Positions 26,127 through 35,450 of a DNA stretch of 64,000 nt are shown here, piece after piece (the stretch's first letter is position 1; the number at the start of each line of letters is the position of its first letter). Location: positions 124,001 to 188,000 of the forward strand of contig NZ_CDSE01000084.1 of assembly GCF_001373415.1 (NCBI RefSeq), given 5' to 3'. Under the pieces are notes generated by a model. It was not told where the DNA came from. It ran no database searches and saw only the letters and a list, made by a program, of their open reading frames with translations. The position numbers and the translations under genes were made by a program. This DNA is from Paenibacillus dakarensis (GTDB lineage Bacteria > Bacillota > Bacilli > Paenibacillales > Paenibacillaceae).

Positions 26127-26141
26127 TGATAATGATTCTCA
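26127..26141. promoter_or_regulatory. Fur box
   Basis: TGATAATGATTCTCA matches the 7-1-7 Fur consensus (TGATAATnATTATCA) at 14 of 15 positions. It lies 50 bp upstream of the reductase gene on the minus strand, overlapping its expected promoter. Confidence 0.75.
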
Positions 26142-26289
26142 ATTAAAAGGATTGATTAATTCGGTATCTGCTAAATTCAGAAATCGAAAAGTGGAAATTG
26201 GTTTACGGTATTTCTTGGAGGGTAAAATTATGAATAAATGAAAGGTTAGACGACGTTTAATCAAAATACATCATACAAGGAGAGCGATC

Positions 26290-26769
26290 ATGGAGAAACA
26301 GAGAACAAGAATAGATAACTCTGCCGCCATTCAATACTCTGCACGTAATCTATGGTCCGGCATATTATTCGGCATAGGGGTCATTGCCTTTATAGACGAG
26401 GTCGTATTTCACCAGCTCCTGCACTGGCATCACTTTTATGATAAATCCACTAGCGATGTTGGGCTTGTATCCGATGGCTTTTTCCACGCGTTTAGTTATT
26501 TTGCGACGATTGGCGCTTCATTCATGTTTGCAGATCTCAAACGACGGAACGCGTTCTGGCTGCGCAGATGGATTGGCGGTATTCTGCTGGGAGCCGGTGC
26601 TTTCCAGCTCTATGACGGTACGGTCCAGCATAAATTGATGCGGCTGCACCAAATTCGTTACAACGTAAATATTGCGCCCTACGACTGGACGTGGAATCTG
26701 ATAGCTCTTGCACTTTTAATCGCAGGAATCGTGATAACCCTGCAAACAAACCCGAAAAGAATGTCTTAG
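26290..26769 (+). CDS. DUF2243 membrane protein
   Basis: A 159-residue membrane protein of the DUF2243 family with four hydrophobic segments. The family signature is clear: GILFGIGVIAFIDEVVFHQL, LLHWHHFYDKST, GLVSDGFFHAFSY and the second His-rich stretch DGTVQHKLMRLHQIRYN. Conserved histidines suggest metal or heme handling, but no function is established. The ATG has AAGGAGAG upstream. It is followed after 16 bp by a CtaG-like gene; this pair is common and suggests a link to copper/heme-oxidase assembly. Confidence 0.85.
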   Translation: MEKQRTRIDNSAAIQYSARNLWSGILFGIGVIAFIDEVVFHQLLHWHHFYDKSTSDVGLVSDGFFHAFSYFATIGASFMFADLKRRNAFWLRRWIGGILLGAGAFQLYDGTVQHKLMRLHQIRYNVNIAPYDWTWNLIALALLIAGIVITLQTNPKRMS

Positions 26770-26785
26770 AAGGGATCCGTTCAAT

Positions 26786-27595
26786 ATGACTAATCACGAT
26801 ATGAATCATATGCAAAGTGACAGTACCTTGCTATTTCCTTCTTTACTTGTTCCGATCCTTATTACGGCAGCAGCTTCGGCACTGTATGTTTATGCTGCCC
26901 AGTATTCCAATCAACGCTTTCGAAAGTGGCCATTTTATCGCTATGTCTGCTTCATTTTCGGCGTATTATGCTCCGTGTCAGCCATTTCAGGTCCGCTTGC
27001 CCACTGGTCGCATGCCGACTTTAGGGCGCATATGCTGGGTCATTTGCTGTTAGGCATGTTAGGGCCGCTTCTAATCGTATTATCCTCGCCTGTAACTCTC
27101 GCTCTCCGTACATTACCGGTACGCGGGGCTAGAGTAATAACCCGGTTGCTTAAATCCACTCCGGTACGATGGCTTTCTCATCCTGTAACAGCTTCTGTTT
27201 TAAACATAGGAGGATTATGGCTGATCTATCGCACAGACCTATATAGCGCCATGCAGCAAAGTCTGGTACTTCATACTTTGGTTCATTTTCATGTCTTTGC
27301 AGCAGGTTACCTGTTTACAGCCTCCATGATTTACACCGACCCTGCTCCGCATCGAACCAGCTACGCTTTGCGTGCGGTTACGATGATCTGTGCATTTGCA
27401 GGCCATGGAATATTATCCAAGCTGATTTATGCCGAGCCTCCCGAAGGAATATCTCAACCCCTCGGAGAAGCCGGAGCCCTGCTTATGTATTATGGCGGAG
27501 ATTTGATCGATATGGTTCTGATCTTCATCTTCTGTCTTCAATGGTACCGGTCTACACGATATCGTACTTCAACCATGGCTTCGGCCCATTTCTGA
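26786..27595 (+). CDS. Cytochrome c oxidase assembly protein, CtaG/Caa3_CtaG family
   Basis: A 269-residue multi-spanning membrane protein with about seven hydrophobic segments. Family hallmarks: PLAHWSHADFRAHMLGHLLLGM with clustered histidines near 70-90, SSPVTLALRTLP, LVHFHVFAAGYLFTASMI near 170 and AGHGILSKLIYA near 212. Bacillus CtaG is needed to form active caa3 oxidase, probably through copper delivery. No oxidase subunit genes are in the window. Likely co-transcribed with the DUF2243 gene. Confidence 0.83.
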   Translation: MTNHDMNHMQSDSTLLFPSLLVPILITAAASALYVYAAQYSNQRFRKWPFYRYVCFIFGVLCSVSAISGPLAHWSHADFRAHMLGHLLLGMLGPLLIVLSSPVTLALRTLPVRGARVITRLLKSTPVRWLSHPVTASVLNIGGLWLIYRTDLYSAMQQSLVLHTLVHFHVFAAGYLFTASMIYTDPAPHRTSYALRAVTMICAFAGHGILSKLIYAEPPEGISQPLGEAGALLMYYGGDLIDMVLIFIFCLQWYRSTRYRTSTMASAHF

Positions 27596-27670
27596 TAAAT
27601 CGGTAATCGGAACATCTTTCTGTCCTTTACGGAAATTGGTACAAGTTCTCGTTCAACAACATATGCATCA

Positions 27671-27747
27671 AAAATCCCCTCTCGGTTTGCAGGAAGATTT
27701 CATTTTTACATGATCTCTTGTTGCCCTGTCCACCATGAGGGGATTTT
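27671..27747 (+). terminator. Long-loop inverted repeat, probable terminator
   Basis: AAAATCCCCTC (27671-27681) pairs exactly with GAGGGGATTTT (27737-27747), enclosing 55 bases. It lies between the convergent ctaG-like and codA genes. The loop is long and only a short T-run follows, so strength is uncertain. Confidence 0.5.
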
Positions 27748-27793
27748 CGCCTAATACGCAAGCTATGATTGATGCATCGCATAATCCATTTGA

Positions 27794-29062
27794 TTATTTA
27801 TTGAAAGTGACCTTCTCCGAACCGCCCTCAAGAACGATCGACGTGTCCCGCGGCTTCGTTTCCGCAATTTTGCGGCCGTCTCTGAACGAGTAAAGCACTG
27901 CGGCCTGTTTGCGTATGGCCTCATACTCGTTCTCTGCTTCAAGAACGATGAAGTTGGCAGGCTTACCTTCTTCAATACCGTACACATCCTCAATATGCAA
28001 CGTTCTTGCGCTATTTTTCGTAATAAGATCGATCGAATTCACGATTTGATCATAACCGAGCAGCTGTGAAGCATGGATGCCCATGTGCAGCACCTGAAGC
28101 ATGTTGCCTGTGCCGAGCGGATACCATGGATCAAAGATATCATCATGACCGAAGCAGACATTAAGACCGGCTTCACGTAGCTCTTTAACGCGAGTCAGTC
28201 CTCTTCTTTTCGGATACGTGTCAAAGCGTCCCTGCAGATGGATGTTAACCAGAGGATTCGAGACAAAATTGAGGTCCGCCATCTTCAGTAATCTAAACAA
28301 TTTGTACGTATATGCGTCATTGTATGAGCCCATCGCTGTCGTGTGGCTTGCCGTGGTGCGGGAGCCCAGTCCTCGTTCGTAGGCTTCCTTGGCGACGACT
28401 TCCAAGAAACGGGATTGCTCGTCATCGATTTCATCACAATGAATGTCGATGAGACGGTCGTATTTTTCGGCGAGGTCAAACGCGACCTTCATCGAATCAA
28501 CGCCATATTCCCTTGTGAATTCAAAATGTGGAATGCCGCCGACCACATCAACACCCATTTTCAGTGACTCTTCCAGCAGCTCTACGCCGTTCGGATAGGA
28601 GTGAATGCCCTCCTGCGGAAATGCGACAAGCTGAATATCAATGTACGGTGCCATTTCTTCTTTCACTTCAAGCATCGCTTTAACAGCGGTCAAGCTTGGA
28701 TCGGTGACGTCCACATGCGTCCGTACATGTTGGATTCCCTGTGCCATCTGCCACTTCAGTGCCGTTTTGGAGCGCGTTTTGACGTCTTCATGCGTCAGGA
28801 ATGCCTTGCGTTCTGACCAACGCTGAATGCCTTCGAACAGTGTTCCGCTTAAATTCCATTCCGGCTCACCTGCCGTTAACGTTGTATCCAGATGAATATG
28901 TGGTTCAATGAACGGCGGCAGCACAAGCGAGCCGCCTACGTCAATGATTTCCTCATTTTCAGTCGATACCAGTGACTGCGTAATTTGATCAAACCTCCCG
29001 TCTTTCACGATGATATTCCATAAACCTTCTTTACCCCGCAATTTTGTGTTCTGTATAATCAT
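27794..29062 (-). CDS. codA: Cytosine deaminase
   Basis: A 422-residue amidohydrolase that deaminates cytosine to uracil plus ammonia in the cytoplasm. Metal and active-site motifs: [14 protein letters not shown] near 55 (two metal His), VRTHVDVTD near 115, [14 protein letters not shown] near 205 (metal His and catalytic Glu), [16 protein letters not shown] near 235 and [16 protein letters not shown] near 300 (metal Asp). These match E. coli CodA in order and spacing. The gene overlaps the end of codB by 32 bp and is translated from an ATG after AGGGG. With codB it forms a cytosine salvage operon yielding uracil and nitrogen. Confidence 0.93.
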   Translation of the reverse strand: MIIQNTKLRGKEGLWNIIVKDGRFDQITQSLVSTENEEIIDVGGSLVLPPFIEPHIHLDTTLTAGEPEWNLSGTLFEGIQRWSERKAFLTHEDVKTRSKTALKWQMAQGIQHVRTHVDVTDPSLTAVKAMLEVKEEMAPYIDIQLVAFPQEGIHSYPNGVELLEESLKMGVDVVGGIPHFEFTREYGVDSMKVAFDLAEKYDRLIDIHCDEIDDEQSRFLEVVAKEAYERGLGSRTTASHTTAMGSYNDAYTYKLFRLLKMADLNFVSNPLVNIHLQGRFDTYPKRRGLTRVKELREAGLNVCFGHDDIFDPWYPLGTGNMLQVLHMGIHASQLLGYDQIVNSIDLITKNSARTLHIEDVYGIEEGKPANFIVLEAENEYEAIRKQAAVLYSFRDGRKIAETKPRDTSIVLEGGSEKVTFNK

Positions 29063-30308
29063 TTATTTTCCCCTTTTCTGTGAATTCTTTAGCTGGAACG
29101 ATCAGCATTAAAAGGATGTAAGGCACCGCCGTACCAATCAATGCATTCAATGGCGTAATTCCCGGAGCCAGCTGGGCGAAAGCAACGCCGATGGCCCAAG
29201 CCACCATCGCTATCCAGTTTACTTTTTTGAAAATCATATCGGCATATGGTTTATAGGCTCTGCGTTTCACAAAGAAATAATCCGCGATGATGATAGCCCC
29301 GATGGAAGGTACTGCAGCGCCTAGGACGTTCAGGAAACCGACGAAATTGTTGTACATCCACATGGCAAATACAGTACCCACGATGCCGTTAACAATGACG
29401 AAAAACTTTTTAGAAACCTTCGTGATATTGGCGAAACCCAATCCGGAAGCGTATAGGGCGTTATCGTTGGTCGTCCAGATATTCAGCCCCAGAACGATGA
29501 TCGCGGGAATGGTCAAGCCTTGCAGGAACATAACCTCCGAGATATCTGACAAGTTATAAGCCATAGCGCCTACTGCGCCGAACAGGAACATAAGTGAATT
29601 CCCTAGGAAAAACGAAATTACTGTTGCGGTAACCGCTTGTCGGGATGTCTGAGAATACCGCGCAAAATCGGGTGTCAACGTTCCTCCGCTAATAAATGAT
29701 CCAATACAAATGGTTAAAGCTGCTGCCGCAGTTAGCGACTCTGCCGGCGTATAATCGAACAATCCTTGCAGACCGCCCATCGTGCCTACTCCTTCGAGCA
29801 CGGAGTAACTTCCTAGAATGGCAATTGCGGGAACCGCGATATAGCCTAGAATGACGAGCGACTTGATTCCGAAGATGGCCGTTGCTGTCATGGCGAGACC
29901 AAATAAGAAGATCAACAGGTACACGTTCCAATCCATCACCCTAGCGACTGGTACTGCGAACATGGCTACACCAACACCAAACCATCCGACCTGCGTGAAG
30001 CCTAGCAGGAACGATGGCAGGTATGACCCTTTCTCACCAAATGAGTATTTGGCCAGCAAATGCGTAGAAAGACCCGTTTTGGCAGCGATATGTGCCAGTG
30101 CTCCTGTATAGATGCCAAGAATCAAATTACCCCCACAAACGATTCCAATAAACTCCATAAACGTCAAGCTAACTCCGAGCGTTCCCCCTGCCAGCATGCT
30201 TGCCGAAAAGAAAGTGAACGCCAGCATGACGGAAAACGTCTTTCTAAAATTGTTTCTCTGCGTTTTCGGCACTGCTTGCCATGAAAACTCTTGATCTTGT
30301 TTGCTCAT
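29031..30308 (-). CDS. codB: Cytosine permease
   Basis: A 425-residue NCS1-family transporter with about 12 hydrophobic segments. Recognisable stretches include [17 protein letters not shown] at the N-terminus, [20 protein letters not shown] near 60, [13 protein letters not shown] near 105 and [16 protein letters not shown] near 275. It imports cytosine by proton or sodium symport. GGAGG precedes the ATG at 30308. It is the first gene of codBA; a hairpin with the form of an intrinsic terminator lies between the probable promoter and this gene. Confidence 0.92.
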   Translation of the reverse strand: MSKQDQEFSWQAVPKTQRNNFRKTFSVMLAFTFFSASMLAGGTLGVSLTFMEFIGIVCGGNLILGIYTGALAHIAAKTGLSTHLLAKYSFGEKGSYLPSFLLGFTQVGWFGVGVAMFAVPVARVMDWNVYLLIFLFGLAMTATAIFGIKSLVILGYIAVPAIAILGSYSVLEGVGTMGGLQGLFDYTPAESLTAAAALTICIGSFISGGTLTPDFARYSQTSRQAVTATVISFFLGNSLMFLFGAVGAMAYNLSDISEVMFLQGLTIPAIIVLGLNIWTTNDNALYASGLGFANITKVSKKFFVIVNGIVGTVFAMWMYNNFVGFLNVLGAAVPSIGAIIIADYFFVKRRAYKPYADMIFKKVNWIAMVAWAIGVAFAQLAPGITPLNALIGTAVPYILLMLIVPAKEFTEKGKINDYTEHKIAG

Positions 30309-30357
30309 CAGAATACCTCCAGCTTAAAGTGTTCTGATACCAAAAAAAGCAGAAAAA

Positions 30358-30406
30358 AGAGGCTACTCGTCAAGTTCAAACTGACAAGTAGCCTCTTTTT
30401 TTTTAT
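30358..30406 (-). terminator. Terminator-like hairpin in the codBA leader
   Basis: AAGAGGCTACT pairs with AGTAGCCTCTT and the stem continues inward with one mismatch; T-rich tracts lie on both sides, so it can work leftward. It is only 50 bp before codB and downstream of a TATAAT-like box at 30466-30471, so it is positioned as a transcription attenuator. No plus-strand gene ends here that would need it. I could not identify an antiterminator or known aptamer by eye. Confidence 0.6.
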
Positions 30407-30454
30407 CATAACCCGCGCGAAGACATAGAGCATCTCCTGACGGAATATGCACTT

Positions 30455-30468
30455 AATCACGCGTGATT
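30455..30468. promoter_or_regulatory. Perfect 14-bp palindrome overlapping a -10 box before codBA
   Basis: AATCACGCGTGATT is self-complementary. A minus-strand TATAAT occupies 30466-30471 and overlaps its edge, so a bound repressor would block the promoter. The cognate protein is unknown. From about 30475 to 30683 I see no gene. Confidence 0.45.
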
Positions 30469-30683
30469 ATAAAATCCGCTGCCCTTGCCAGCCTCTCTGG
30501 ACTGATTTAAAGGTACCAGTATTCAATTGCATTCTATTATTTTGTAAAAAGCCTGCAGTTGTCAACGTTATTATTATCCAACAATTATAATTTGAGTCGT
30601 TGATTCGTGAAGGCGTTGTTATAAGATGTTAGGAGCATCCTCAAATCACCCAACAAAAACGCTCTTAACTCCATGTATTGTAA

Positions 30684-30960
30684 TTATAGTAACATTCTTG
30701 AGGTGATGTTCCACACGTGTTCAGCCAATAGCGCATCTATGCTTTCCGTTTTAAATAATCCATTCCGACTCTCTAAATAAAGTAAATTCAGTCCGTCTTC
30801 CTGCGCAACGATCGAGACAAAACCTCCTGGAGCATACTTGAACGGTTCTATGGCTACTTCCGATTTCATGGAAACGGATAGGTCGATTTACGGATGGCGG
30901 ACAAATCCGGCATGTATAGAATCGTTGTCCCATTCCGTCAACATATTGATGGTAGGTGCT
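30684..30960 (-). pseudogene. Unidentified gene remnant
   Basis: Minus-strand sequence reads TEWDNDSIHAGFVRHP, a stop, then IDLSVSMKSEVAIEPFKYAP and GGFVSIVAQEDGLNLLYLE, ending in AEHVWNITSRMLL. It looks like the conserved C-terminal part of a longer protein, with an in-frame stop near 30886-30888 and no start. I do not recognise the family. It is joined directly to the truncated end of the GH3 gene. Confidence 0.4.
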
Positions 30961-30963
30961 GCT

Positions 30964-32430
30964 CTATAAATATTTCTCTAAGATTCCCGTCATACCCAAG
31001 GCCTGCCCGCCCAGGTATGCTTCCAACACGGCCTTTACTTTATCCAGCCAAGGCATTTCAATCGGTCCGCCATTACAGAGTATAACAACAATATTGTCTT
31101 GTACCTCTGCAACTTCTTCAATTAAGGTTCTGTGACTTTCCGGTAAACGGAGATGTTACCGGTCGAACCCCTCGGATTCATAGCGTTCTGGGAGCCCGGC
31201 AAAAATAACCGCTACTCGCGCCTCCTTAGCGGCTTTCACGGCCTCCTGAATCAGTTCTTCGTCAACCACGTCTTGGTCCAATGAATATCCTGCCGCATAC
31301 TGGATATTAGCTTTAGTGCCAGCGGTTTTCAGCATTTCTTCATAGATATTATCCAGTTTTGTCGGCAGGATATGGGAACTACCACCACCCTGATACCTCG
31401 GCTTCTGGGCAAATGCACCGATAACATCGATTGAATCTTCGTTCTTCAGAGGCAGAATGTCGTCTTCATTTTTAAGCAAAACCATACATTCTCTGGCAAT
31501 CTCTTTGGCCAAAAGATGCTGCGCCTCCAGATCAACTGCTCGAGGTTTTTTACGGCTTTCTACAGCTTTAAATACAAGCGTTAGAATTCTCTCCACCGCC
31601 TGATCAAGAACATCCTCATTCATCCTGCCCGATTGAACGGCTTCCATGATTTTATTGCTCCCAATTCCGTTGCTGGAAGGCATCTCAAGATCCAGTCCAG
31701 CGGCAAGCCCCCTGTCACGTTCATGTACAGCTCCCCAGTCTGACACCACTGCTCCTTCATACTTCCATTCTTCTCGAAGAATTTCTGTTAATAATCGGCT
31801 GTTCTCAGAACAAAATTCTCCATTTACTTTGTTATATGCTGCCATAACGGTCCATGGCTTTCCCTCTTTGATGGCATATTCAAAGCTGGCTAGATAAATT
31901 TCCCGCAATGTTCTTTCGTCCACCACCGCATCAACCGACATCCGCTTGTATTCCTGATTGTTAACAGTAAAATGTTTTATTGATGTGCCTACACCTTGGC
32001 TTTGTACACCATGAATATAGCTGGCTGCCAAAGTCCCCGATAAATACGGGTCTTCCGAAAAATATTCAAAATTTCTGCCAAACAGCAGAGAACGCTTGAT
32101 ATTAACACCTGGACCTAAAACAATAGAAATATCCGCTGCTGATGCTTCCTGTCCGATTGCAGTTCCCATGGTGTTAGCGAGCTCACGATTCCAGGATGAG
32201 GCTAGGCCGCTTCATGAAGAGAAACAAGTAGCCGGCACACTCCTGTTCAATCCCAGGTGATCCACATCACCCTCTTGTTTTCTAAGCCCGTGCGGCCCGT
32301 CTGTCATCATAATAGAAGGAATACCAAGCCGCTCAATTGATTTAGTATTCCAGAAATCTTGGCCCGAGCAGTGCTCTGCTTTTTCTTCCAGGGTCATCTG
32401 ACTGATAATTTCTTTCATATATCGATCCAT
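30964..32430 (-). pseudogene. GH3 beta-glucosidase, interrupted by stops and truncated
   Basis: A glycoside hydrolase family 3 gene read in one frame from ATG 32430 (GGAGGA upstream). N-terminal matches: [18 protein letters not shown] and [20 protein letters not shown]. After an in-frame TGA (32212-32214) it continues [51 protein letters not shown] and [21 protein letters not shown] (nucleophile Asp region). An in-frame TAA (31156-31158) interrupts ESEGFDR, and the rest reads [20 protein letters not shown] then [16 protein letters not shown] before ending at 30964. The C-terminal fibronectin-like domain and the end of the second catalytic domain are missing. Not expected to be active unless both stops are read through. 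Confidence 0.8.
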
Positions 32431-32816
32431 TTGCACTCCTCCGATGGTATTTATTTAAAATGATACCCCTTACTTTTTAGAATACATTAATCTAATTTAA
32501 ACTTATGGTAAAACAATTGTTTTTTTGGAAGTATATTATTGTATTTTCCGTCTCACCAAAATAAAGAAGAACGCATCTATGTATGTAAGTCGCTTGAGGA
32601 TAGATATTAATTGTAAATGTATTGCCAGTGATGTAAAAGGCTCCTTCGGACCTTTATCAAAATTGGTTACTGGTTCTGCTTGTCTTCTTAAATGTTGTAA
32701 CTGTACAAAAATCTTATAGATTCGGACTATATATTCAACTACTTGATGCAGTAATAAATTGTACTTCTCCACTTAAATGATCAACTCCAGCTTGCTATAT
32801 CTTACCCGATGAAATG
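32431..32816. other. Intergenic stretch without a supported gene
   Basis: A minus-strand frame of 78 codons (32536-32772) exists but has no ribosome site, no recognisable similarity and lies in AT-rich sequence. I see no RNA gene, promoter pair or repeat that I can support. Confidence 0.4.
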
Positions 32817-32852
32817 CTAAAAAGGAGACCGTCTTATGTAAACAGTCTCCTT
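32817..32852 (-). terminator. Intrinsic terminator reading leftward
   Basis: AAGGAGAC (32822-32829) pairs with GTCTCCTT (32845-32852), followed on the minus strand by a T-run. It would end the transcript of the P450 gene and the hydrolase remnant. Confidence 0.7.
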
Positions 32853-32870
32853 CTCTATATAGTTATGGTA

Positions 32871-32972
32871 TTATAACCGCTTCTCTTGCAAAAAGGACTC
32901 GACAGTAGGAAGATCTTTGACAACCTGATCGTCTTCTACAATTGAGGAGTGTCCTGTATTGCCGATACACTT
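32871..32972 (-). pseudogene. C-terminal tail of an alpha/beta-hydrolase-like gene
   Basis: About 33 codons on the minus strand read IGNTGHSSIVEDDQVVKDLP then TVESFLQEKRL and stop at 32871. The GHSSIVEDP-like string near a protein end resembles the catalytic-His region of some alpha/beta hydrolases, but this is a tentative reading. No upstream part survives; the P450 gene begins its stop 80 bp away. Confidence 0.35.
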
Positions 32973-33050
32973 AAAAAAAAGTACTGCTGAATCTCATTTG
33001 AAATAATTGACTTCAAACTTTGTCAGTCAAGGAGTCTGTTCATGTATTTT

Positions 33051-34277
33051 TCAGAATGCTACCGGAAAAGCCTTCAGGCCACGAATGATCATGCCAGTTC
33101 TCCATTCCAGGTGGCGCGGGTCGGTGTTTAACCGAATATTAGGCAGCATTCGAAGGAGATCGTTAATGGCAATCTCCCCTTCAAGTCTGGCAAGCGGTGC
33201 TCCAAGACAATAATGCACCCCTTTACCAAAGGCAATATGGTCATTGATTTTTCGAGTGATATCAAACGTTTCCGGCTCGTCAAATTGCCTTGAATCCCGA
33301 TTTGCTGAAGACAAAGCAACCAGCATCATTTCACCTTGACGAATTAACTTCCCATCCAACTCGACGTCCTCGGTTGCCCAACGGATATTGCTCACTTCTG
33401 CAGGTCCGTTAAATCGCAACACCTCTTCCACGGCAGATTGAATCAAATCAGGGTTCTCCATCAATAGCCTCTTCTGTTCCGGATGGTCCAGAAGGGCAAG
33501 CATGCCGTTGCCGATCAGGTTTACCGTGGTCTCATGCCCTGCTATGATCAATACAAATACAAGCGAATACAGCTCTTGCTCGGTCAGCTTATCGCCTTGC
33601 TCCTCAACACTGATAAGATCACTAATGAGATCTTCCTTTAAGTCAATTCGGCGAGTTGCAATTAATTCTTGTAGGTATTCCACGAAGGATCTCATAACGT
33701 CATCCATCTCTTGATGCATATGAGGATTGCTAACGCCCTCCATAATCGTGTTGGACCACATTCTGAATTTGTCCTGATCCTCCAGAGGGACGCCTAGCAT
33801 CTCACAGATGACGATAATAGGTAGTGGAAAGGCGTATTCCTCAATTAAATCGATGTCACGTTTCCCGGAAGCGAGCACCTTGTCTAACAATTCTTGGCTT
33901 ATATCTTCAATTCTGCCACGCAGACGCTCAATCATTCGAGGTGTAAATGCCTTTTGGATCAATCGTCTAAGACGACGATGGTCTTCGGGGCCAACGCTAA
34001 GCAAATTGTGCGAAATAATCTCTATATGCGGTGGTTGCTCCTTCCCCGTCTGCCCAAGATAAGGATGAGATGTGACAAATCGATCGTCTTGTAAAATTTT
34101 CATTGCATCTTCATAACGGGATACCATCCAGGCGTATTGTCCGCCTGGCAGTAGGAAACGATGAACGGGCTCGTTCTCTCGCAAATTAGCATAAACCGGG
34201 AAGGGTTGTTGAATAAAGGAATGATCCAAAAAATCAACATCGGACTTGGAACGGCTCAAATTATCTTTAGTTGACAC
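33051..34277 (-). CDS. Cytochrome P450
   Basis: A 408-residue soluble bacterial P450 (CYP107/CYP109-like). Motifs: I-helix VLIIAGHETTVNLIGNG near 235-250 (oxygen activation), K-helix ExxR in VEEVLRFNG near 277, and the heme ligand loop FGKGVHYCLGAPLARLE near 343-358. The GTG at 34277 has AAGGAGG six bases upstream; a longer frame from 34316 has none. No ferredoxin or reductase gene is adjacent. A divergent TetR regulator and a 37-bp dyad directly before the gene imply induction by a small molecule, so a xenobiotic or fatty-acid-like substrate is plausible. Confidence 0.92.
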   Translation of the reverse strand: MSTKDNLSRSKSDVDFLDHSFIQQPFPVYANLRENEPVHRFLLPGGQYAWMVSRYEDAMKILQDDRFVTSHPYLGQTGKEQPPHIEIISHNLLSVGPEDHRRLRRLIQKAFTPRMIERLRGRIEDISQELLDKVLASGKRDIDLIEEYAFPLPIIVICEMLGVPLEDQDKFRMWSNTIMEGVSNPHMHQEMDDVMRSFVEYLQELIATRRIDLKEDLISDLISVEEQGDKLTEQELYSLVFVLIIAGHETTVNLIGNGMLALLDHPEQKRLLMENPDLIQSAVEEVLRFNGPAEVSNIRWATEDVELDGKLIRQGEMMLVALSSANRDSRQFDEPETFDITRKINDHIAFGKGVHYCLGAPLARLEGEIAINDLLRMLPNIRLNTDPRHLEWRTGMIIRGLKAFPVAF

Positions 34278-34295
34278 TGTGTTCCTCCTTAGTTT

Positions 34296-34332
34296 TGATA
34301 GTATTGATATCACCACGATATTAACACTATCA
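34296..34332. promoter_or_regulatory. 37-bp dyad, likely TetR operator for the P450 gene
   Basis: The two halves are complementary over 16 bases with two mismatches (outer TGATAGT and ACTATCA, inner ATATC and GATAT) around a 5-base centre. It lies 20 bp before the P450 start and upstream of the divergent TetR gene, the usual place for an operator shared by such a pair. Confidence 0.65.
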
Positions 34333-34470
34333 TTTAAATGGTCCTAGTTTCAAATGTCTGAAGTACCTTTAAATTAATTTTCATCTTTATATCGTTAGTA
34401 GTCTTCGTTGACAGAAATCTTCGCAGTTTGGTAGCATGATTTGAGTTAAAGATACAAGGAGGTTTTTCCC

Positions 34471-35121
34471 ATCCAACCCCGTGAACGACTTGAGCATGAA
34501 CGAAGCGATTTGCGATTAAAGCGGCGCGCAAGCATTATTGAAGCTGCAAAATCTGTTTTTGCCCACAAAGGATTTGACCAGGCTACGATGCAACAAATAG
34601 GCCATGAAGCAAGCCTGGGGGTTGCTACCATATTTCGTTACTTTCCGAAGAAGGAGCAGCTGATTGTTGCCGTTGCCTCAGATATCGTTCAGGACGAGAT
34701 CAAGGCATTTGAGGACATTATTCGCGGCGACGGTACGTGCTATGACAAACTGGGGCGTATTTTCGATGCACTCATTTTCTTCCAGCAAGCAGAGCATCAG
34801 CGCAGTTCCAAGCTGATCGAAGCCTTTGAATGTTACGTAGCGCTTTCCAAGGAACCGCTGGAGGACATCGAGTTGTACCAAGCCCAGTACGACAGATTGA
34901 TCAACCTCTTTACCGAGTTGGCCGAACTAGGACAAAAGGATGGCTCAGTACGAACCGAGGGACATACGGTGAATATCCTGATTACCATGATGAACGTGTT
35001 TGGCAACTTCTCCAAAAAGATGGCGATGCTACACGGTATTAGCGCTTTTCAGACTCGGGTAGATGAGTACGAGCAATTTCAAATTTTGAAAAAGCTGTTT
35101 CTTGAACCGTTAAAAGTATGA
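34471..35121 (+). CDS. TetR/AcrR-family regulator, divergent from P450
   Basis: A TetR regulator: N-terminal HTH IIEAAKSVFAHKGFDQATMQ then QIGHEASLGVATIFRYFPKK, followed by a helical ligand domain; about 203-216 residues. Start is odd. AAGGAGG (34456-34462) is eight bases before ATC at 34471, and the frame from there (IQPRERLEHERSDLRLKRRA) gives the usual basic arm. The first ATG/GTG/TTG in frame is TTG at 34510, which has no good site. I list the longer frame; a conventional caller would start at 34510. It most likely represses the P450 gene and itself through the dyad at 34296-34332. Confidence 0.83.
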   Translation: MQPRERLEHERSDLRLKRRASIIEAAKSVFAHKGFDQATMQQIGHEASLGVATIFRYFPKKEQLIVAVASDIVQDEIKAFEDIIRGDGTCYDKLGRIFDALIFFQQAEHQRSSKLIEAFECYVALSKEPLEDIELYQAQYDRLINLFTELAELGQKDGSVRTEGHTVNILITMMNVFGNFSKKMAMLHGISAFQTRVDEYEQFQILKKLFLEPLKV

Positions 35122-35280
35122 ACACAAGCTGCTAAAGCCCAATTTCTTTTCGCAACCATGCGTTAAAGTAAAACAACCAATTTTATCTAACGTAATTTCT
35201 TCATGTTCAAAGAGCATATCCGAGACGAATTCCTTGCAGGAGGACCTCACGGCACAATCATTCGAATAACGGATCTAAAA

Positions 35281-35317
35281 AAATCGTACATGAAGGGCGT
35301 TCCTTTCATGTACGATT
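35281..35317 (-). terminator. Second intrinsic terminator beyond the helicase gene
   Basis: AATCGTACATGAA pairs with TTCATGTACGATT and the minus strand continues in seven T. It backs up the hairpin at 35409-35437. Some read-through protection for the convergent TetR gene (ends 35121) is possible. Confidence 0.6.
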
Positions 35318-35404
35318 GGAAAAAAACTATTATTCTTCGCTTCACAAGATAGAACAGGAATTCATTTGGTTTACTTTCCAAGCCAAGGACAAGTACTTAT
35401 ACCG

Positions 35405-35437
35405 ATTAAAAAAAGCCGCTAAAATAGCGACTTTCAA
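35405..35437 (-). terminator. Intrinsic terminator of the DEAH helicase gene
   Basis: On the minus strand AGTCGCTA pairs with TAGCGGCT (one mismatch) and is followed by seven T, just after the helicase stop at 35451. Confidence 0.7.
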
Positions 35438-35450
35438 TGGGACCATTGCC

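Noticed and set aside
30398..30475. Purine, preQ1 or PyrR-type regulator before codBA
   Set aside because: Compared by eye with the purine riboswitch core, the preQ1-I core and the PyrR-binding loop; none matches, so only the hairpin and palindrome are reported.
32536..32772. 78-codon minus-strand frame
   Set aside because: No ribosome site, no recognised family and biased AT-rich composition; noted only as an unexplained spacer.
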